A stretch of 64,000 bases of DNA from Paraphysomonas bandaiensis (lineage: Eukaryota > Chrysophyceae). The stretch covers positions 1 to 64,000 of the forward strand of contig CBFFRP010000446.1 of the NCBI GenBank assembly GCA_965644295.1, read 5' to 3'. Below are positions 1 to 10,486 of this stretch, in pieces. The notes beneath the pieces were generated by a model. It was not told the DNA's origin. It worked only from the letters and a program-made list of their open reading frames with translations, and made no database searches. Within the stretch, counting starts at the first letter, position 1. Each line of letters starts with the position of its first letter. The translations under genes were made by a program, and so were the position numbers.

Positions 1-2793
1 ATGCTGAGTCAGCCTGGGGCTGCACCTGCCCACTTTCCGACTGCTGTGGCACCACTCCGCTGATACCGCCGTCACGGTTGTCAGTAACTCTGGCCCTAAC
101 CACCCTCTGCGCAAGATCCTCTGTCATCTTCTTGATGTCAGCAATATGAATAGGAGTTTTATCCTCCACTTGAACCTGGTTACCAGTAACCAACGACCGG
201 TATCCCACAATAAGTCCCTTCCTTATCACCACTCTGTTAGTCTTGTATAGCAGACCACCATCCTCATGGTGCTTTCCGATAAGATACTCAAACTCACCCG
301 GTTGACGAGCCTCGGGATCTATAGCCACTTGAGCCTCCTCCAGCTCTCTATAATAATCCTGAGACCTCTCAGGTACCGATTCATCAAATAATACATGTAC
401 AGAGTGTACTACGGTGTCCCCCACTAGCACCTTGTATCCTTTTCGATCAGCTGGATACCCTATGAAATAACCTGTCATTGCTTTGTCCTCCCAGTCCTTC
501 CTCCTGTCGGCCTTGGGTGTTAGCACATATGCTTTGCACCCCCATTTCCGTAGCCACGATAGGCTGGGAACGCTCCCCCTGGGACACACTCATATGGAGA
601 CATCCATCCTTGCCACGTCCGAGTTGGCATTCGTCGCACAATGTAACATGCAGTTTGATAAGCATCAGACCAGAACGACTTTGGAAGTCCAGATGCCGTC
701 AACATCGTCAGTGTCATCTCCCCAATTGTTCGGAATTTCCTCTCAGACACCGCGTTGAGCTCTGGCGTGTCTCGTGTTGTATGTGACACCCGAGTCCCAT
801 ATCGCTGCAACAGATACTCTCTTATCTGCTGACTAATAAGTTCGGATCCTCCATCGGCATGATACTCCACTATACGGTTCCACCCCTCGTACTTCACTAA
901 GTGGACCTCGCACAAGTGTCGTAGACATTTGAACACCTCCTCTCCGCTTCGAGTCCTCAATCCATATTCCCATATCATCTTTGTTGCTAAGTCCGTAAAT
1001 AGGAGCACGTACTTATACCCTTGTCTGGATTCACAATTGAGATAGACGGAGATGTCCGCTGTTACTCTTTCCAGGAACCTGACTGCGCTTAGCTCTTCGT
1101 TGTCCCGTGATTTGAACGAATGCCTGGTTATCTTCGCCTTGGCACACCATTTACACAGGGGTTTCTTGCAACTCTTCTCCTTTGCCTTCGAAAGGTGATG
1201 TCGTTGTAGTCCTGATCCTCTGAATAACATGTGTCGGTGAGCTTCTAATAACTTCGATTTCGAGACATGTCCAGTACGCTCATGTAAGCGATCCAACGCA
1301 TCTTGTCCTGTATTATCCGACAAATTTACCTCCTCCATCTGATTGCACATAGACACATTTGGCAGATTTAACACCTCCATCAAGTCCACATACGGCATCC
1401 CTCCATGCTCATCGTACTCTCCAGTCAACACCTCGTTTCCAGAGTCCAATTCCACGATTTTAGGCTTTCGAAGCAGTTGTAATCCGTATCCCATTGATCT
1501 CAGCATCCCTCCTGACACAATGTTCTTCACCGCTTCTTCACTAACTCTGATGTCTCTCCATTCCCCGAATGTACCAGCCCCCTGTGTCTCCAATTGAGAA
1601 CCCTTTCTAGTTAGTTGGATTGCCCCAAACTCAGGAGTAAATGACTCCAGTGCAATTTTATCCTTTACTATAAACAGTCTTTTACTTGCACAACTGTCCA
1701 GATATACACGAGGTTCTTCCGACGTATCCACCGATAGCAAAACCTCTTCTCCAAACATATTCGCTTCATCATCCGACGACTCTCCGTCGTTGACGTATTT
1801 CTTCCATTCTGTCTCGAATTTCCTGTTCGATTTTCGAGGATTCTCATTATCCGGGTTTTTTATGTTCTTCCGTTTTTTCGACTTGCACTGTCGGGCTTTA
1901 TGACTAAAATCTCCACAGATATGACAACCAGTATAATCCTTTGATCCTGGCTGCTGCACACTCTTCGAAGCCTTTTCCTTTGTCTTCCCTTTTCTTTTGA
2001 ACTTATCCATTTTTCTTTGTCGTTCCTTAGCATAACAATTCGCTGCTACATGTCCCTTCTTCCGACAAAATGAACAAACCACTGGCTCCTTCGACGCCGT
2101 AAAATTGATCTCTTCAGATTTGTCTCCCTTTAGTTTCTTCAGCTGCGTCATAGCCTCGTCATACTCTTCACAAGCCTCTTTCACCGAATCAAATGTAGTT
2201 GTTGCTTTAGGCATCATCGCTACCGACATCCATAAATCATGTAATTCCTCTATCTGCAGCGCTGCTTTTATCTTTGCTAATTTACTTGCCTCTGTCTGCG
2301 GTTGTCCCAATTTTATGAGCTTCTGGATTATACCGTTCAGTCGATCTACCCCAACAGACACCTTTTCCCCCGGCCTTATTTTGAACGAATGGTATTCTGC
2401 CGTAGTCTTCTCCAATACAGTCCCAATCTCGCCTCTGAACCTATCAACCAGTGTCTGAAGGAGCTCACTGGATAACACCTCCTTAGCAGGATCATCAGCA
2501 GGTAAAATTGCCTTCCCCTCCAAATATTGATTGGCTACCTCCAACACATCAGGGTCATGCTCGCAAGCCTCCCAAATAGTACTAACACAGGTATCATTAC
2601 GCTCTCTCCATGACTCTAAATTCCTTCCTCCGGCTGGCGGGTCCTCCAAGCCAAGATGGTTTCGGTTTTTCTTCATTAGATGCATCTTGATTTTTCTCGC
2701 TGAATAGTCTGCTTGGTTCTTGTCAAACCGTAGCTTCTTGTCATCTTCCCCATCCCTACAACTAGCATTCGCTACCATAACAGAAGTTGACAT
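1..2793 (-). pseudogene. copia Gag-Pol polyprotein, frameshifted and partial
   Basis: From the ATG at 2793 the frame is open for 757 codons to 520. Gag, two CX2CX4HX4C zinc knuckles, the protease DSCAS motif and the integrase HHCC/DDE core can be read. A one-base deletion near 571 then shifts the frame: the last residues before the stop at 520 no longer match the complete copy, while the expected frame continues on the other register down to base 1. Apart from this lesion and one Ser/Phe change in the integrase, the protein equals that of the complete copy. This suggests recent inactivation; a sequencing error in the homopolymer is the alternative. Confidence 0.85.
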
Positions 2794-3069
2794 TATTTGC
2801 TAAGGTTTACTATTCTCAACTGATAAGATGAAATTATAAACATTACATGATAAAGAACCTAAGTTGTGTTCGATGTGTTCAACACCATTCATTTACTACT
2901 ATAGTGTACAACCACACACTCAGTCATCGTATCCTGTATAGTCATCCACTTCTACTTCAGTTTCATACTACATAATATAATGTACTAATTACATATATAT
3001 CTTTCGATCCTTGCATCTCACATAATACTGCACTCAATTGCAAGTATATAGAATCTTCAGATCTCAACA
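2778..3069 (-). repeat. 5' LTR of copia copy 1
   Basis: This 292-bp segment matches the LTRs at 3593-3865 and 8574-8866 and begins TGTTGAGA on the element strand. It has a few substitutions relative to them, around 2923-2945. Like the other 5' LTR it contains the Gag start codon in its last bases and is followed directly by the TGGTAGCG primer-binding site. Confidence 0.85.
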
Positions 3070-3297
3070 AATTGACGCGACTAAGGGTATTACCTCACTA
3101 GTGGTAATTGTACCAGAATTTTTTCCCTCTTCCATGAACACAGGGACACTGTAATGCAAGAATCTGCACAAGATCACTCAGCAGAGGGTATAAAACCCGC
3201 ATTTTTGTAAAAAGAATTCATCCAAAATTGATATTCATGATTTTCAACTTCCGACTTGGATGGAAAATAACTTAAGTAACTGAACCCACTCAATACT

Positions 3298-3592
3298 AGT
3301 GAAAGTCTTATTATGAATAATAAGCGTTTAAGAGTGTGAACTAAAAGTTAGCATTGCAACTTTACTATCTAGTGCTTAACTCTGGTATCCTATACTATTT
3401 AACTCTACGAAAGCTGCGTGTGCGTGACCGCAAGCACCAAGGTGGAACCACTTTCGCTCTATCACTCAAAGCAAACGCAGTGAGTAAGATTGACATCTGT
3501 TAACATTAGGACTTTTTAGTCCTTAAGGTGACCAGCCCGGATGCTTGACTTCAGCAGGCAGCCACAAATACCCCGGTTAACGTTGAGGTGGG
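3298..3592 (+). repeat. Dispersed repeat R1, copy a, first part (split by copia copy 2)
   Basis: This is the left part of a roughly 490-bp dispersed repeat that recurs at 17351-17839, 51359-51530 and 57466-57830. The shared core includes a hairpin-forming gcaagcaccaaggtg stretch, gatgcttgacttcagc and aggcagcc. The copia element interrupts it at gtggg (3588-3592); the repeat resumes at 8867. This copy carries about 60 bp of extra sequence around 3470-3530 relative to the 17.4-kb copy. Confidence 0.75.
3588..3592. repeat. Target site duplication of copia copy 2, left side
   Basis: gtggg here and at 8867-8871 flank the element directly. The unoccupied R1 repeat near 17617 has a single copy, confirming a 5-bp duplication as expected for copia integrases. 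Confidence 0.9.
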
Positions 3593-3865
3593 TAACAGAA
3601 GTTGACATTATTTGCTAAGGTTTACTATTCTCAACTGATAAGATGAAATTATAAACATTACATGATAAAGAACCTAAGTTGTGTTCGATGTGTTCAACAC
3701 CATTCATTTACTACTATAGTGTACAAACCACCCACTCAGTGATCGTATCCTGTATAGTCATCCACTTCTACTTCAGTTTCATACTACATAATATAATGTT
3801 CGATCCTTGCATCTCACATAATACTGCACTCAATTGCAAGTATATAGAATCTTCAGATCTCAACA
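3593..3865 (-). repeat. 3' LTR of copia copy 2
   Basis: 273 bp. It matches the 5' LTR at 8574-8866 throughout, except that a 20-bp block after aatgt (near 3799) is missing. On the element strand it starts TGTTGAGA and ends CTGTTA, so the end is TA instead of the common CA. Confidence 0.9.
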
Positions 3866-3874
3866 CTCCCCCTC
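3866..3874 (-). other. Polypurine tract of copia copy 2
   Basis: On the element strand GAGGGGGAG sits directly before the 3' LTR start TGTTGAGA. That is the position and composition expected of the plus-strand primer in LTR elements. Confidence 0.8.
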
Positions 3875-3990
3875 AATTGAGTGTTGTACTTATGACGCCT
3901 CCCAGCTATTGAATGCCTGAGATAAAAAAATTCTTGACAGTAAAATAGACTCATCTCTAAGTCTAAACCTCTGTCTAAAAAACTCAGTAC

Positions 3991-6900
3991 CTACTTGCGC
4001 CTTCTTTTATCCCTTGGTCCCTCATTAATCACTTCAGTGGAACTCTTAACTTTCTCTCCAAGATTTCTCTTTCTCTGCTCCATATATGATAAACCAACCA
4101 ATGACTTTGTATAAATATCTGCTGCTTGTTGCGATGTATGCACATGCACTAACTTAATCGTATTGAACTGATTGGGATCCACGTGCTCTCTCACCATGTG
4201 ATACTTAATCTCAATGTGCTTCGACTTCTTGTGAAACACTGGGTTTTCGGCCAAATCCTGGGCACTCTGACTGTCGATGAAGAATGGTGTGGGTTTGATG
4301 AGCCTCAACTTAATCTCACCCGTCACCCCCCGAACCCATAGCACTTCTTGGAGACCCGAGTAAATACACTGATACTCAGACTGCATGCTTGACGTTGCCA
4401 CTGTCGTCTGCAGTTTGGACTGCCAGACTATAGGCCCTCCCGCTGCAAACCCAACGTACCCCGACGTGGACTTCCTGGAGAGCTGATCTCCCGCCCAATC
4501 CGCGTCAGTAAACATATGGAAGTCGAACCGTCTACTCCCATATTGAATCCCTTTGTCAATAGAACCACGAATATATTGCCATACATGTGTTAATAGCTTG
4601 CATACTTCAATATTCACCTTATTACTGAACCGAGACAGTACTCCCACTGCATAGGCTATATCCGGCCTCGTGTTCATCGATAGATATAGTAATGCACCTA
4701 TCAGCGGCCGATATGGGAAGTTATCTACTATAAGCTGTTCCTCCTCGGTATGCTCATGCCGCGCCCCTTTTGCCACTAGATCCATTGCTTCCGCCGGTAG
4801 AGGACTCTTCCGTACCTTTCGCGGTGACCCAAGATACTTTTCAAACTTTTCTAAGATCTTAGCCGCATATACTGATTGGTCAAGACGAATATACTCTGGC
4901 GTTCTTGTGACTCGAACATTCAGAAAATGTTCCATCTCGCCCATATCCTTCATATCAAACCGGGCACACAGTTGAGCTTTAATATCCTTCACTATGTTGA
5001 CATCACGACCTAACACTAGGATATCATCCACATATATCGTTAATAATATCAATTCATCGCCCTTATACTGATAATACAAACACGGGTCTAATACACATGG
5101 TTTAAAATGCATAGATCGTATGAATTTATCCAATGTTTTCCACCACGACCGCGGGGAACTCCGAAGCCCGTATAACGACTTCTTCAGCTTAAAGCAGTAC
5201 CCCTCAGGCAGCTGAAAGTCCGGAGTTGCCTTCATATATACGTCCCCCTCTATATCTGCATATAGAAATGCGTTAGACACATCCAGTTGATGAATTACCA
5301 TGTTCATCACGAAAGCTATGGCGATTAACAGTCGCACTGTTACCCCCTTAACAACGGGTGCGAAATGGTTCGCCCAACCACTCGACTGCTGTCCACAACC
5401 GATTGCTACAAGACGAGCCTTATATCGGCGGACCTCTCCCTCCTTATCGTACTTCTTTCCATAGACGTACTTGGAGTGCAGTGGGACGACTCCGTCCGGT
5501 ATACGAGTCACCTCCATGGTATCTCGCTTCGCCAAACCCTCTCGCTCTACACGGCGAGCTCGTCTCCACTCCCTGTGCTCGGCACTCTCCAAGGACTCAC
5601 GATGTGTCTGAGGCACTGTCGACTCTTCCGCTGACATCCACACTGAGTCTGCCTCCTGTAAAAGGTCACTCACATCACTCTCATCACTCAAATGATGGAT
5701 TTGTCCTAACACCGACACATTCGTTACCGTCCTTGGAGTTCTTGCGCGTTTGCCGTGCGGATGATTCTCGGCAGGGGTCCCTTCCCCCGAAGGTAATGCT
5801 GAGTCAGCCTGGGGCTGCACCTGCCCACTTTCCGACTGCTGTGGCACCACTCCGCTGATACCGCCGTCACGGTTGTCAGTAACTCTGGCCCTAACCACCC
5901 TCTGCGCAAGATCCTCTGTCATCTTCTTGATGTCAGCAATATGAATAGGAGTTTTATCCTCCACTTGAACCTGGTTACCAGTAACCAACGACCGGTATCC
6001 CACAATAAGTCCCTTCCTTATCACCACTCTGTTAGTCTTGTATAGCAGACCACCATCCTCATGGTGCTTTCCGATAAGATACTCAAACTCACCCGGTTGA
6101 CGAACCTCGGGATCTATAGCCACTTGAGCCTCCTCCAGCTCTCTATAATAATCCTGAGACCTCTCAGGTACCGATTCATCAAATAATACATGTACAGAGT
6201 GTACTACGGTGTCCCCCACTAGCACCTTGTATCCTTTTCGATCAGCTGGATACCCTATGAAATAACCTGTCATTGCTTTGTCCTCCCAGTCCTTCCTCCT
6301 GTCGGCCTTGGGTGTTAGCACATATGCTTTGCACCCCCATTTCCGTAGCCACGATAGGCTGGGAACGCTCCCCCCTGGGACACACTCATATGGAGACATC
6401 CATCCTTGCCACGTCCGAGTTGGCATTCGTCGCACAATGTAACATGCAGTTTGATAAGCATCAAACCAGAACGACTTTGGAAGTCCAGATGCCGTCAACA
6501 TCGTCAGTGTCATCTCCCCAATTGTTCGGAATTTCCTCTCAGACACCGCGTTGAGCTCTGGCGTGTCTCGTGTTGTATGTGACACCCGAGTCCCATATCG
6601 CTGCAACAGATACTCTCTTATCTGCTGACTAATAAGTTCGGATCCTCCATCGGCATGATACTCCACTATACGGTTCCACCCCTCGTACTTCACTAAGTGG
6701 ACCTCGCACAAGTGTCGTAGACATTTGAACACCTCCTCTCCGCTTCGAGTCCTCAATCCATATTCCCATATCATCTTTGTTGCTAAGTCCGTAAATAGGA
6801 GTACGTACTTATACCCTTGTCTGGATTCACAATTTAGGTAGACTGAGATGTCCGCTGTCACTCGTTCCAGAAACCTGACTGCGCTTAGCTCTTCGTTGTC

Positions 6901-8589
6901 CCGTGATTTGAACGAATGCCTGGTTATCTTCGCCTTGGCACACCATTTACACAGGGGTTTCTTGCAACTCTTCTCCTTTGCCTTCGAAAGGTGATGTCGT
7001 TGTAGTCCTGATCCTCTGAATAACATGTGTCGGTGAGCTTCTAATAACTTCGATTTCGAGACATGTCCAGTACGCTCATGTAAGCGATCCAACGCATCTT
7101 GTCCTGTATTATCCGACAAATTTACCTCCTCCATCTGATTGCACATAGACACATTTGGCAGATTTAACACCTCCATCAAGTCCACATACGGCATCCCTCC
7201 ATGCTCATCGTACTCTCCAGTCAACACCTCGTTTCCAGAGTCCAATTCCACGATTTTAGGCTTTCGAAGCAGTTGTAATCCGTATCCCATTGATCTCAGC
7301 ATCCCTCCTGACACAATGTTCTTCACCGCTTCTTCACTAACTCTGATGTCTCTCCATTCCCCGAATGTACCAGCCCCCTGTGTCTCCAATTGAGAACCCT
7401 TTCTAGTTAGTTGGATTGCCCCAAACTCAGGAGTAAATGACTCCAGTGCAATTTTATCCTTTACTATAAACAGTCTTTTACTTGCACAACTGTCCAGATA
7501 TACACGAGGTTCTTCCGACGTATCCACCGATAGCAAAACCTCTTCTCCAAACATATTCGCTTCATCATCCGACGACTCTCCGTCGTTGACGTATTTCTTC
7601 CATTCTGTCTCGAATTTCCTGTTCGATTTTCGAGGATTCTCATTATCCGGGTTTTTTATGTTCTTCCGTTTTTTCGACTTGCACTGTCGGGCTTTATGAC
7701 TAAAATCTCCACAGATATGACAACCAGTATAATCCTTTGATCCTGGCTGCTGCACACTCTTCGAAGCCTTTTCCTTTGTCTTCCCTTTTCTTTTGAACTT
7801 ATCCATTTTTCTTTGTCGTTCCTTAGCATAACAATTCGCTGCTACATGTCCCTTCTTCCGACAAAATGAACAAACCACTGGCTCCTTCGACGCCGTAAAA
7901 TTGATCTCTTCAGATTTGTCTCCCTTTAGTTTCTTCAGCTGCGTCATAGCCTCGTCATACTCTTCACAAGCCTCTTTCACCGAATCAAATGTAGTTGTTG
8001 CTTTAGGCATCATCGCTACCGACATCCATAAATCATGTAATTCCTCTATCTGCAGCGCTGCTTTTATCTTTGCTAATTTACTTGCCTCTGTCTGCGGTTG
8101 TCCCAATTTTATGAGCTTCTGGATTATACCGTTCAGTCGATCTACCCCAACAGACACCTTTTCCCCCGGCCTTATTTTGAACGAATGGTATTCTGCCGTA
8201 GTCTTCTCCAATACAGTCCCAATCTCGCCTCTGAACCTATCAACCAGTGTCTGAAGGAGCTCACTGGATAACACCTCCTTAGCAGGATCATCAGCAGGTA
8301 AAATTGCCTTCCCCTCCAAATATTGATTGGCTACCTCCAACACATCAGGGTCATGCTCGCAAGCCTCCCAAATAGTACTAACACAGGTATCATTACGCTC
8401 TCTCCATGACTCTAAATTCCTTCCTCCGGCTGGCGGGTCCTCCAAGCCAAGATGGTTTCGGTTTTTCTTCATTAGATGCATCTTGATTTTTCTCGCTGAA
8501 TAGTCTGCTTGGTTCTTGTCAAACCGTAGCTTCTTGTCATCTTCCCCATCCCTACAACTAGCATTCGCTACCATAACAGAAGTTGACAT
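3991..8589 (-). CDS. copia Gag-Pol polyprotein, 1532 aa
   Basis: A single frame encodes structural and replication proteins of the retrotransposon. Gag occupies about residues 1-230. Two CX2CX4HX4C zinc knuckles follow at 240-253 and 290-303. The protease motif LDSCAS (Asp 366) is near 365-370; Cys replaces the usual Gly of DSG. The integrase has its His pair near 504/509, CKWC at 547-550 and the first catalytic Asp near 580 (TADIS), then ADGGSE and NAVSERKF. RT shows QLDVSNAFLYADIEGDVYM and the YVDD box. RNase H shows TDADWAG, SEYQ and the KHIEIKYH tail. The ATG at 8589 lies inside the 5' LTR and the next codons overlap the primer-binding site, as in yeast Ty1. Gag and Pol share one frame with no internal stop or slip site visible, so processing by the protease is inferred. 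The frame looks intact. Confidence 0.95.
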   Translation of the reverse strand: MSTSVMVANASCRDGEDDKKLRFDKNQADYSARKIKMHLMKKNRNHLGLEDPPAGGRNLESWRERNDTCVSTIWEACEHDPDVLEVANQYLEGKAILPADDPAKEVLSSELLQTLVDRFRGEIGTVLEKTTAEYHSFKIRPGEKVSVGVDRLNGIIQKLIKLGQPQTEASKLAKIKAALQIEELHDLWMSVAMMPKATTTFDSVKEACEEYDEAMTQLKKLKGDKSEEINFTASKEPVVCSFCRKKGHVAANCYAKERQRKMDKFKRKGKTKEKASKSVQQPGSKDYTGCHICGDFSHKARQCKSKKRKNIKNPDNENPRKSNRKFETEWKKYVNDGESSDDEANMFGEEVLLSVDTSEEPRVYLDSCASKRLFIVKDKIALESFTPEFGAIQLTRKGSQLETQGAGTFGEWRDIRVSEEAVKNIVSGGMLRSMGYGLQLLRKPKIVELDSGNEVLTGEYDEHGGMPYVDLMEVLNLPNVSMCNQMEEVNLSDNTGQDALDRLHERTGHVSKSKLLEAHRHMLFRGSGLQRHHLSKAKEKSCKKPLCKWCAKAKITRHSFKSRDNEELSAVRFLERVTADISVYLNCESRQGYKYVLLFTDLATKMIWEYGLRTRSGEEVFKCLRHLCEVHLVKYEGWNRIVEYHADGGSELISQQIREYLLQRYGTRVSHTTRDTPELNAVSERKFRTIGEMTLTMLTASGLPKSFWFDAYQTACYIVRRMPTRTWQGWMSPYECVPGGSVPSLSWLRKWGCKAYVLTPKADRRKDWEDKAMTGYFIGYPADRKGYKVLVGDTVVHSVHVLFDESVPERSQDYYRELEEAQVAIDPEVRQPGEFEYLIGKHHEDGGLLYKTNRVVIRKGLIVGYRSLVTGNQVQVEDKTPIHIADIKKMTEDLAQRVVRARVTDNRDGGISGVVPQQSESGQVQPQADSALPSGEGTPAENHPHGKRARTPRTVTNVSVLGQIHHLSDESDVSDLLQEADSVWMSAEESTVPQTHRESLESAEHREWRRARRVEREGLAKRDTMEVTRIPDGVVPLHSKYVYGKKYDKEGEVRRYKARLVAIGCGQQSSGWANHFAPVVKGVTVRLLIAIAFVMNMVIHQLDVSNAFLYADIEGDVYMKATPDFQLPEGYCFKLKKSLYGLRSSPRSWWKTLDKFIRSMHFKPCVLDPCLYYQYKGDELILLTIYVDDILVLGRDVNIVKDIKAQLCARFDMKDMGEMEHFLNVRVTRTPEYIRLDQSVYAAKILEKFEKYLGSPRKVRKSPLPAEAMDLVAKGARHEHTEEEQLIVDNFPYRPLIGALLYLSMNTRPDIAYAVGVLSRFSNKVNIEVCKLLTHVWQYIRGSIDKGIQYGSRRFDFHMFTDADWAGDQLSRKSTSGYVGFAAGGPIVWQSKLQTTVATSSMQSEYQCIYSGLQEVLWVRGVTGEIKLRLIKPTPFFIDSQSAQDLAENPVFHKKSKHIEIKYHMVREHVDPNQFNTIKLVHVHTSQQAADIYTKSLVGLSYMEQRKRNLGEKVKSSTEVINEGPRDKRRRK
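8566..8573 (-). other. tRNA primer-binding site, TGGTAGCG
   Basis: Directly after the 5' LTR the element strand reads TGGTAGCG. This is complementary to an initiator-Met tRNA 3' end and equals the first eight bases of the yeast Ty1 PBS. It lies within codons 6-8 of Gag. Confidence 0.75.
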
Positions 8590-8866
8590 TATTTGCTAAG
8601 GTTTACTATTCTCAACTGATAAGATGAAATTATAAACATTACATGATAAAGAACCTAAGTTGTGTTCGATGTGTTCAACACCATTCATTTACTACTATAG
8701 TGTACAAACCACCCACTCAGTGATCGTATCCTGTATAGTCATCCACTTCTACTTCAGTTTCATACTACATAATATAATGTACTAATTACATATATATCTT
8801 TCGATCCTTGCATCTCACATAATACTGCACTCAATTGCAAGTATATAGAATCTTCAGATCTCAACA
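8574..8866 (-). repeat. 5' LTR of copia copy 2
   Basis: 293 bp, TGTTGAGA to CTGTTA on the element strand. It carries the Gag ATG 16 bases before its end, because the 3' LTR (which does not precede a gene) contains the same ATG and following codons. It should drive transcription of the element. Confidence 0.9.
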
Positions 8867-8916
8867 GTGGGCCTAGTTCCGGGTGCCTGTTTACTCGTCA
8901 GGGCCTAAAGACCTCT
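8867..8916 (+). repeat. Dispersed repeat R1, copy a, middle part
   Basis: The segment continues the R1 copy broken by copia (matching 17617-17666) and ends at a second interruption, the inverted R1 copy at 8917-9381. Bases 8903-8916 (gcctaaagacctct) recur with changes at 9383-9396, the apparent target duplication of that second insertion. Confidence 0.75.
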
Positions 8917-9381
8917 CAACTTAGTCGGACTCGCACCTTTTCATAGTGTTCTGGGGATAAGTACCGTAGAGATTTCTCCGGGAAACTAACTTGAGCCGTA
9001 TTTGTAGCCAGCAGATATTGCTCTACCCACTCATAGCCATATGCTTGTGTAGACGCCTTTGGGCCTTGACGAATAAACAGGCATCCGGGAATGAGCCCAC
9101 CTCAAGGGAAACCTGGGTATTTGGCTGCCTGCTGAAGTCAAGCATCCGGGTTGTTCACCTTAAGGACTGATGTCTGAAGATTTCAGGTATATCTATCACA
9201 GCTTTGAGTGATAGAACAAAAGTGGTTGTACCTTGGTGCTTGCGGTGACGCCCAAGCAGCTTTCGCAGAGTTAATTAGTAGGACATTAGTATGAGTATTA
9301 AGTCCTTGATAGATTTCTGTTTAGTTTAACACTTATATATATATTATGCCTATTGTAAAATAATCAGACATTATATTATAG
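8917..9381 (-). repeat. Dispersed repeat R1, copy b, inverted and inserted in copy a
   Basis: Reverse-complement match to the whole R1 unit. It begins with the complement of ggtgcgagtccgac and proceeds back through the core to the complement of the 5' end (gattattt, caataggc, gtgttaaact). It is flanked by a degenerate duplication of about 14 bp, so R1 moved as a discrete unit. Confidence 0.75.
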
Positions 9382-9575
9382 GACCTAAAGACGTCTACGC
9401 AAGTGACACTTCTATTTGTGTCCCTTGTACGACACAAGCTATGAGTCAGCAGAATGTTATCTGCTGTTTATGTTTGCGGCTCACTTTAGTTTCTCGAAGA
9501 AATCTCTCCGATACATATCATCCCCCAGAATACCACGAAAATGTGCGAGTCTGATTATGATGAGGGACTCACTCA
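9382..9575 (+). repeat. Dispersed repeat R1, copy a, last part
   Basis: Resumes copy a from ggacctaaagacgtct through the gacac hairpin, the cagcaga/tctgctg hairpin and the aatgtgcgagtctga end. It corresponds to roughly 17650-17830 of the 17.4-kb copy. Confidence 0.7.
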
Positions 9576-10486
9576 AAACTCAATAAATTAAACTATAGTC
9601 AACATCTCATATCATTCATTGACAGTATTGCTACAATTATAATTTCCCTACAGCCTTAGATATAAACAAGCATATATATATAAAGCCACTATACTATTAA
9701 ATCTTATGTAATAGTGCTTAGTACTACTGTATACTTTTTACGCAATGTTCATATTATTTAAATACCATAGAATAGCTTTTAATTGCTTACAGACAGGCAA
9801 AACTCAACATTTTAAGGTTAAAATTCACCGCTTATAGTGATTCTCTAGGATAGCGATATATATTTAAGTGCCAGAAAAGATGCATGTTACACCTTGTAAG
9901 CAATAAATTGAAAATAAATACAATTAGTGGAAATATAATACACCGGAAAAAACAACATACTCAGTAACACTTCTATGTTGGAATACGTATGTTTCCCTAA
10001 GATAGTACTGTAGAATAATACATTAAATACAATGTGTAAAACAGTAATACGTAGTCAAAGATATTATATAGCTAAAACTATGAAACTGAAGTATTGTATC
10101 ATGATGACTCAAGATACGGAAGTTGAGCAGTGGTTGATATGAACGAAATATATTATCATGTTGTATGTTTTTGACATGTTTTACATGACGACACACAAAT
10201 GTGTATGCCGTATGCAATATAATAAAATAGTCTATCTAGTTTGATTGCAATAAACTTCTCTTAACAATGTTAATTGTGTGAAATGACCAATAGTCAATAT
10301 TATATTCTAAGTTTCATATTTACAGATATACAGCATATCTAATACGTATTTATTAATTGTAATGGAGTGCGGCAAACAGTATGCATTTAAATCTGAGCTA
10401 CTTGACAAACTTATTTCACATAAAGGCAAGCTGATGTGCATACCTACATACTATTATATAAAGTGTACACAACGTTTCTACGATAA
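9576..10486. other. AT-rich intergenic region, no gene seen
   Basis: About 0.9 kb downstream of the 3' end of the TPLATE-like gene. It is A+T rich with scattered stops on both strands. I see no splice-consistent coding exons or RNA gene. Confidence 0.6.

Larger units (their letters stand above)
1..3069 (-). mobile_element. Ty1/copia LTR retrotransposon, copy 1 (cut by window edge, frameshifted)
   Basis: This is the 5' half of a copia element read on the minus strand. Its 5' LTR is at 2778-3069 and its Gag-Pol frame runs down to base 1, where the window ends inside pol, so the RT/RNase H half and the 3' LTR are missing from view. It is nearly identical to the complete copy at 3593-8866 (base 1 corresponds to 5796). 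One C is missing from a C-run near position 571 (five C here, six in the complete copy), which breaks the frame after the integrase core. The five bases next to the LTR (3070-3074, aattg) would be one side of a target duplication whose partner is outside the window. Confidence 0.9.
3593..8866 (-). mobile_element. Complete Ty1/copia LTR retrotransposon, copy 2
   Basis: This 5.27-kb element lies on the minus strand. It has LTRs at 8574-8866 (5') and 3593-3865 (3'), a PBS at 8566-8573, a PPT at 3866-3874, one 1532-codon Gag-Pol frame, and a perfect 5-bp target duplication gtggg at 3588-3592 and 8867-8871. Domain order is Gag, protease, integrase, RT, RNase H, which defines Ty1/copia (Pseudoviridae-type) elements. 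The LTRs are identical except for a 20-bp block absent from the 3' LTR, so insertion was recent. The empty target can be read from the related repeat at 17.6 kb, which has a single gtggg. Confidence 0.95.
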
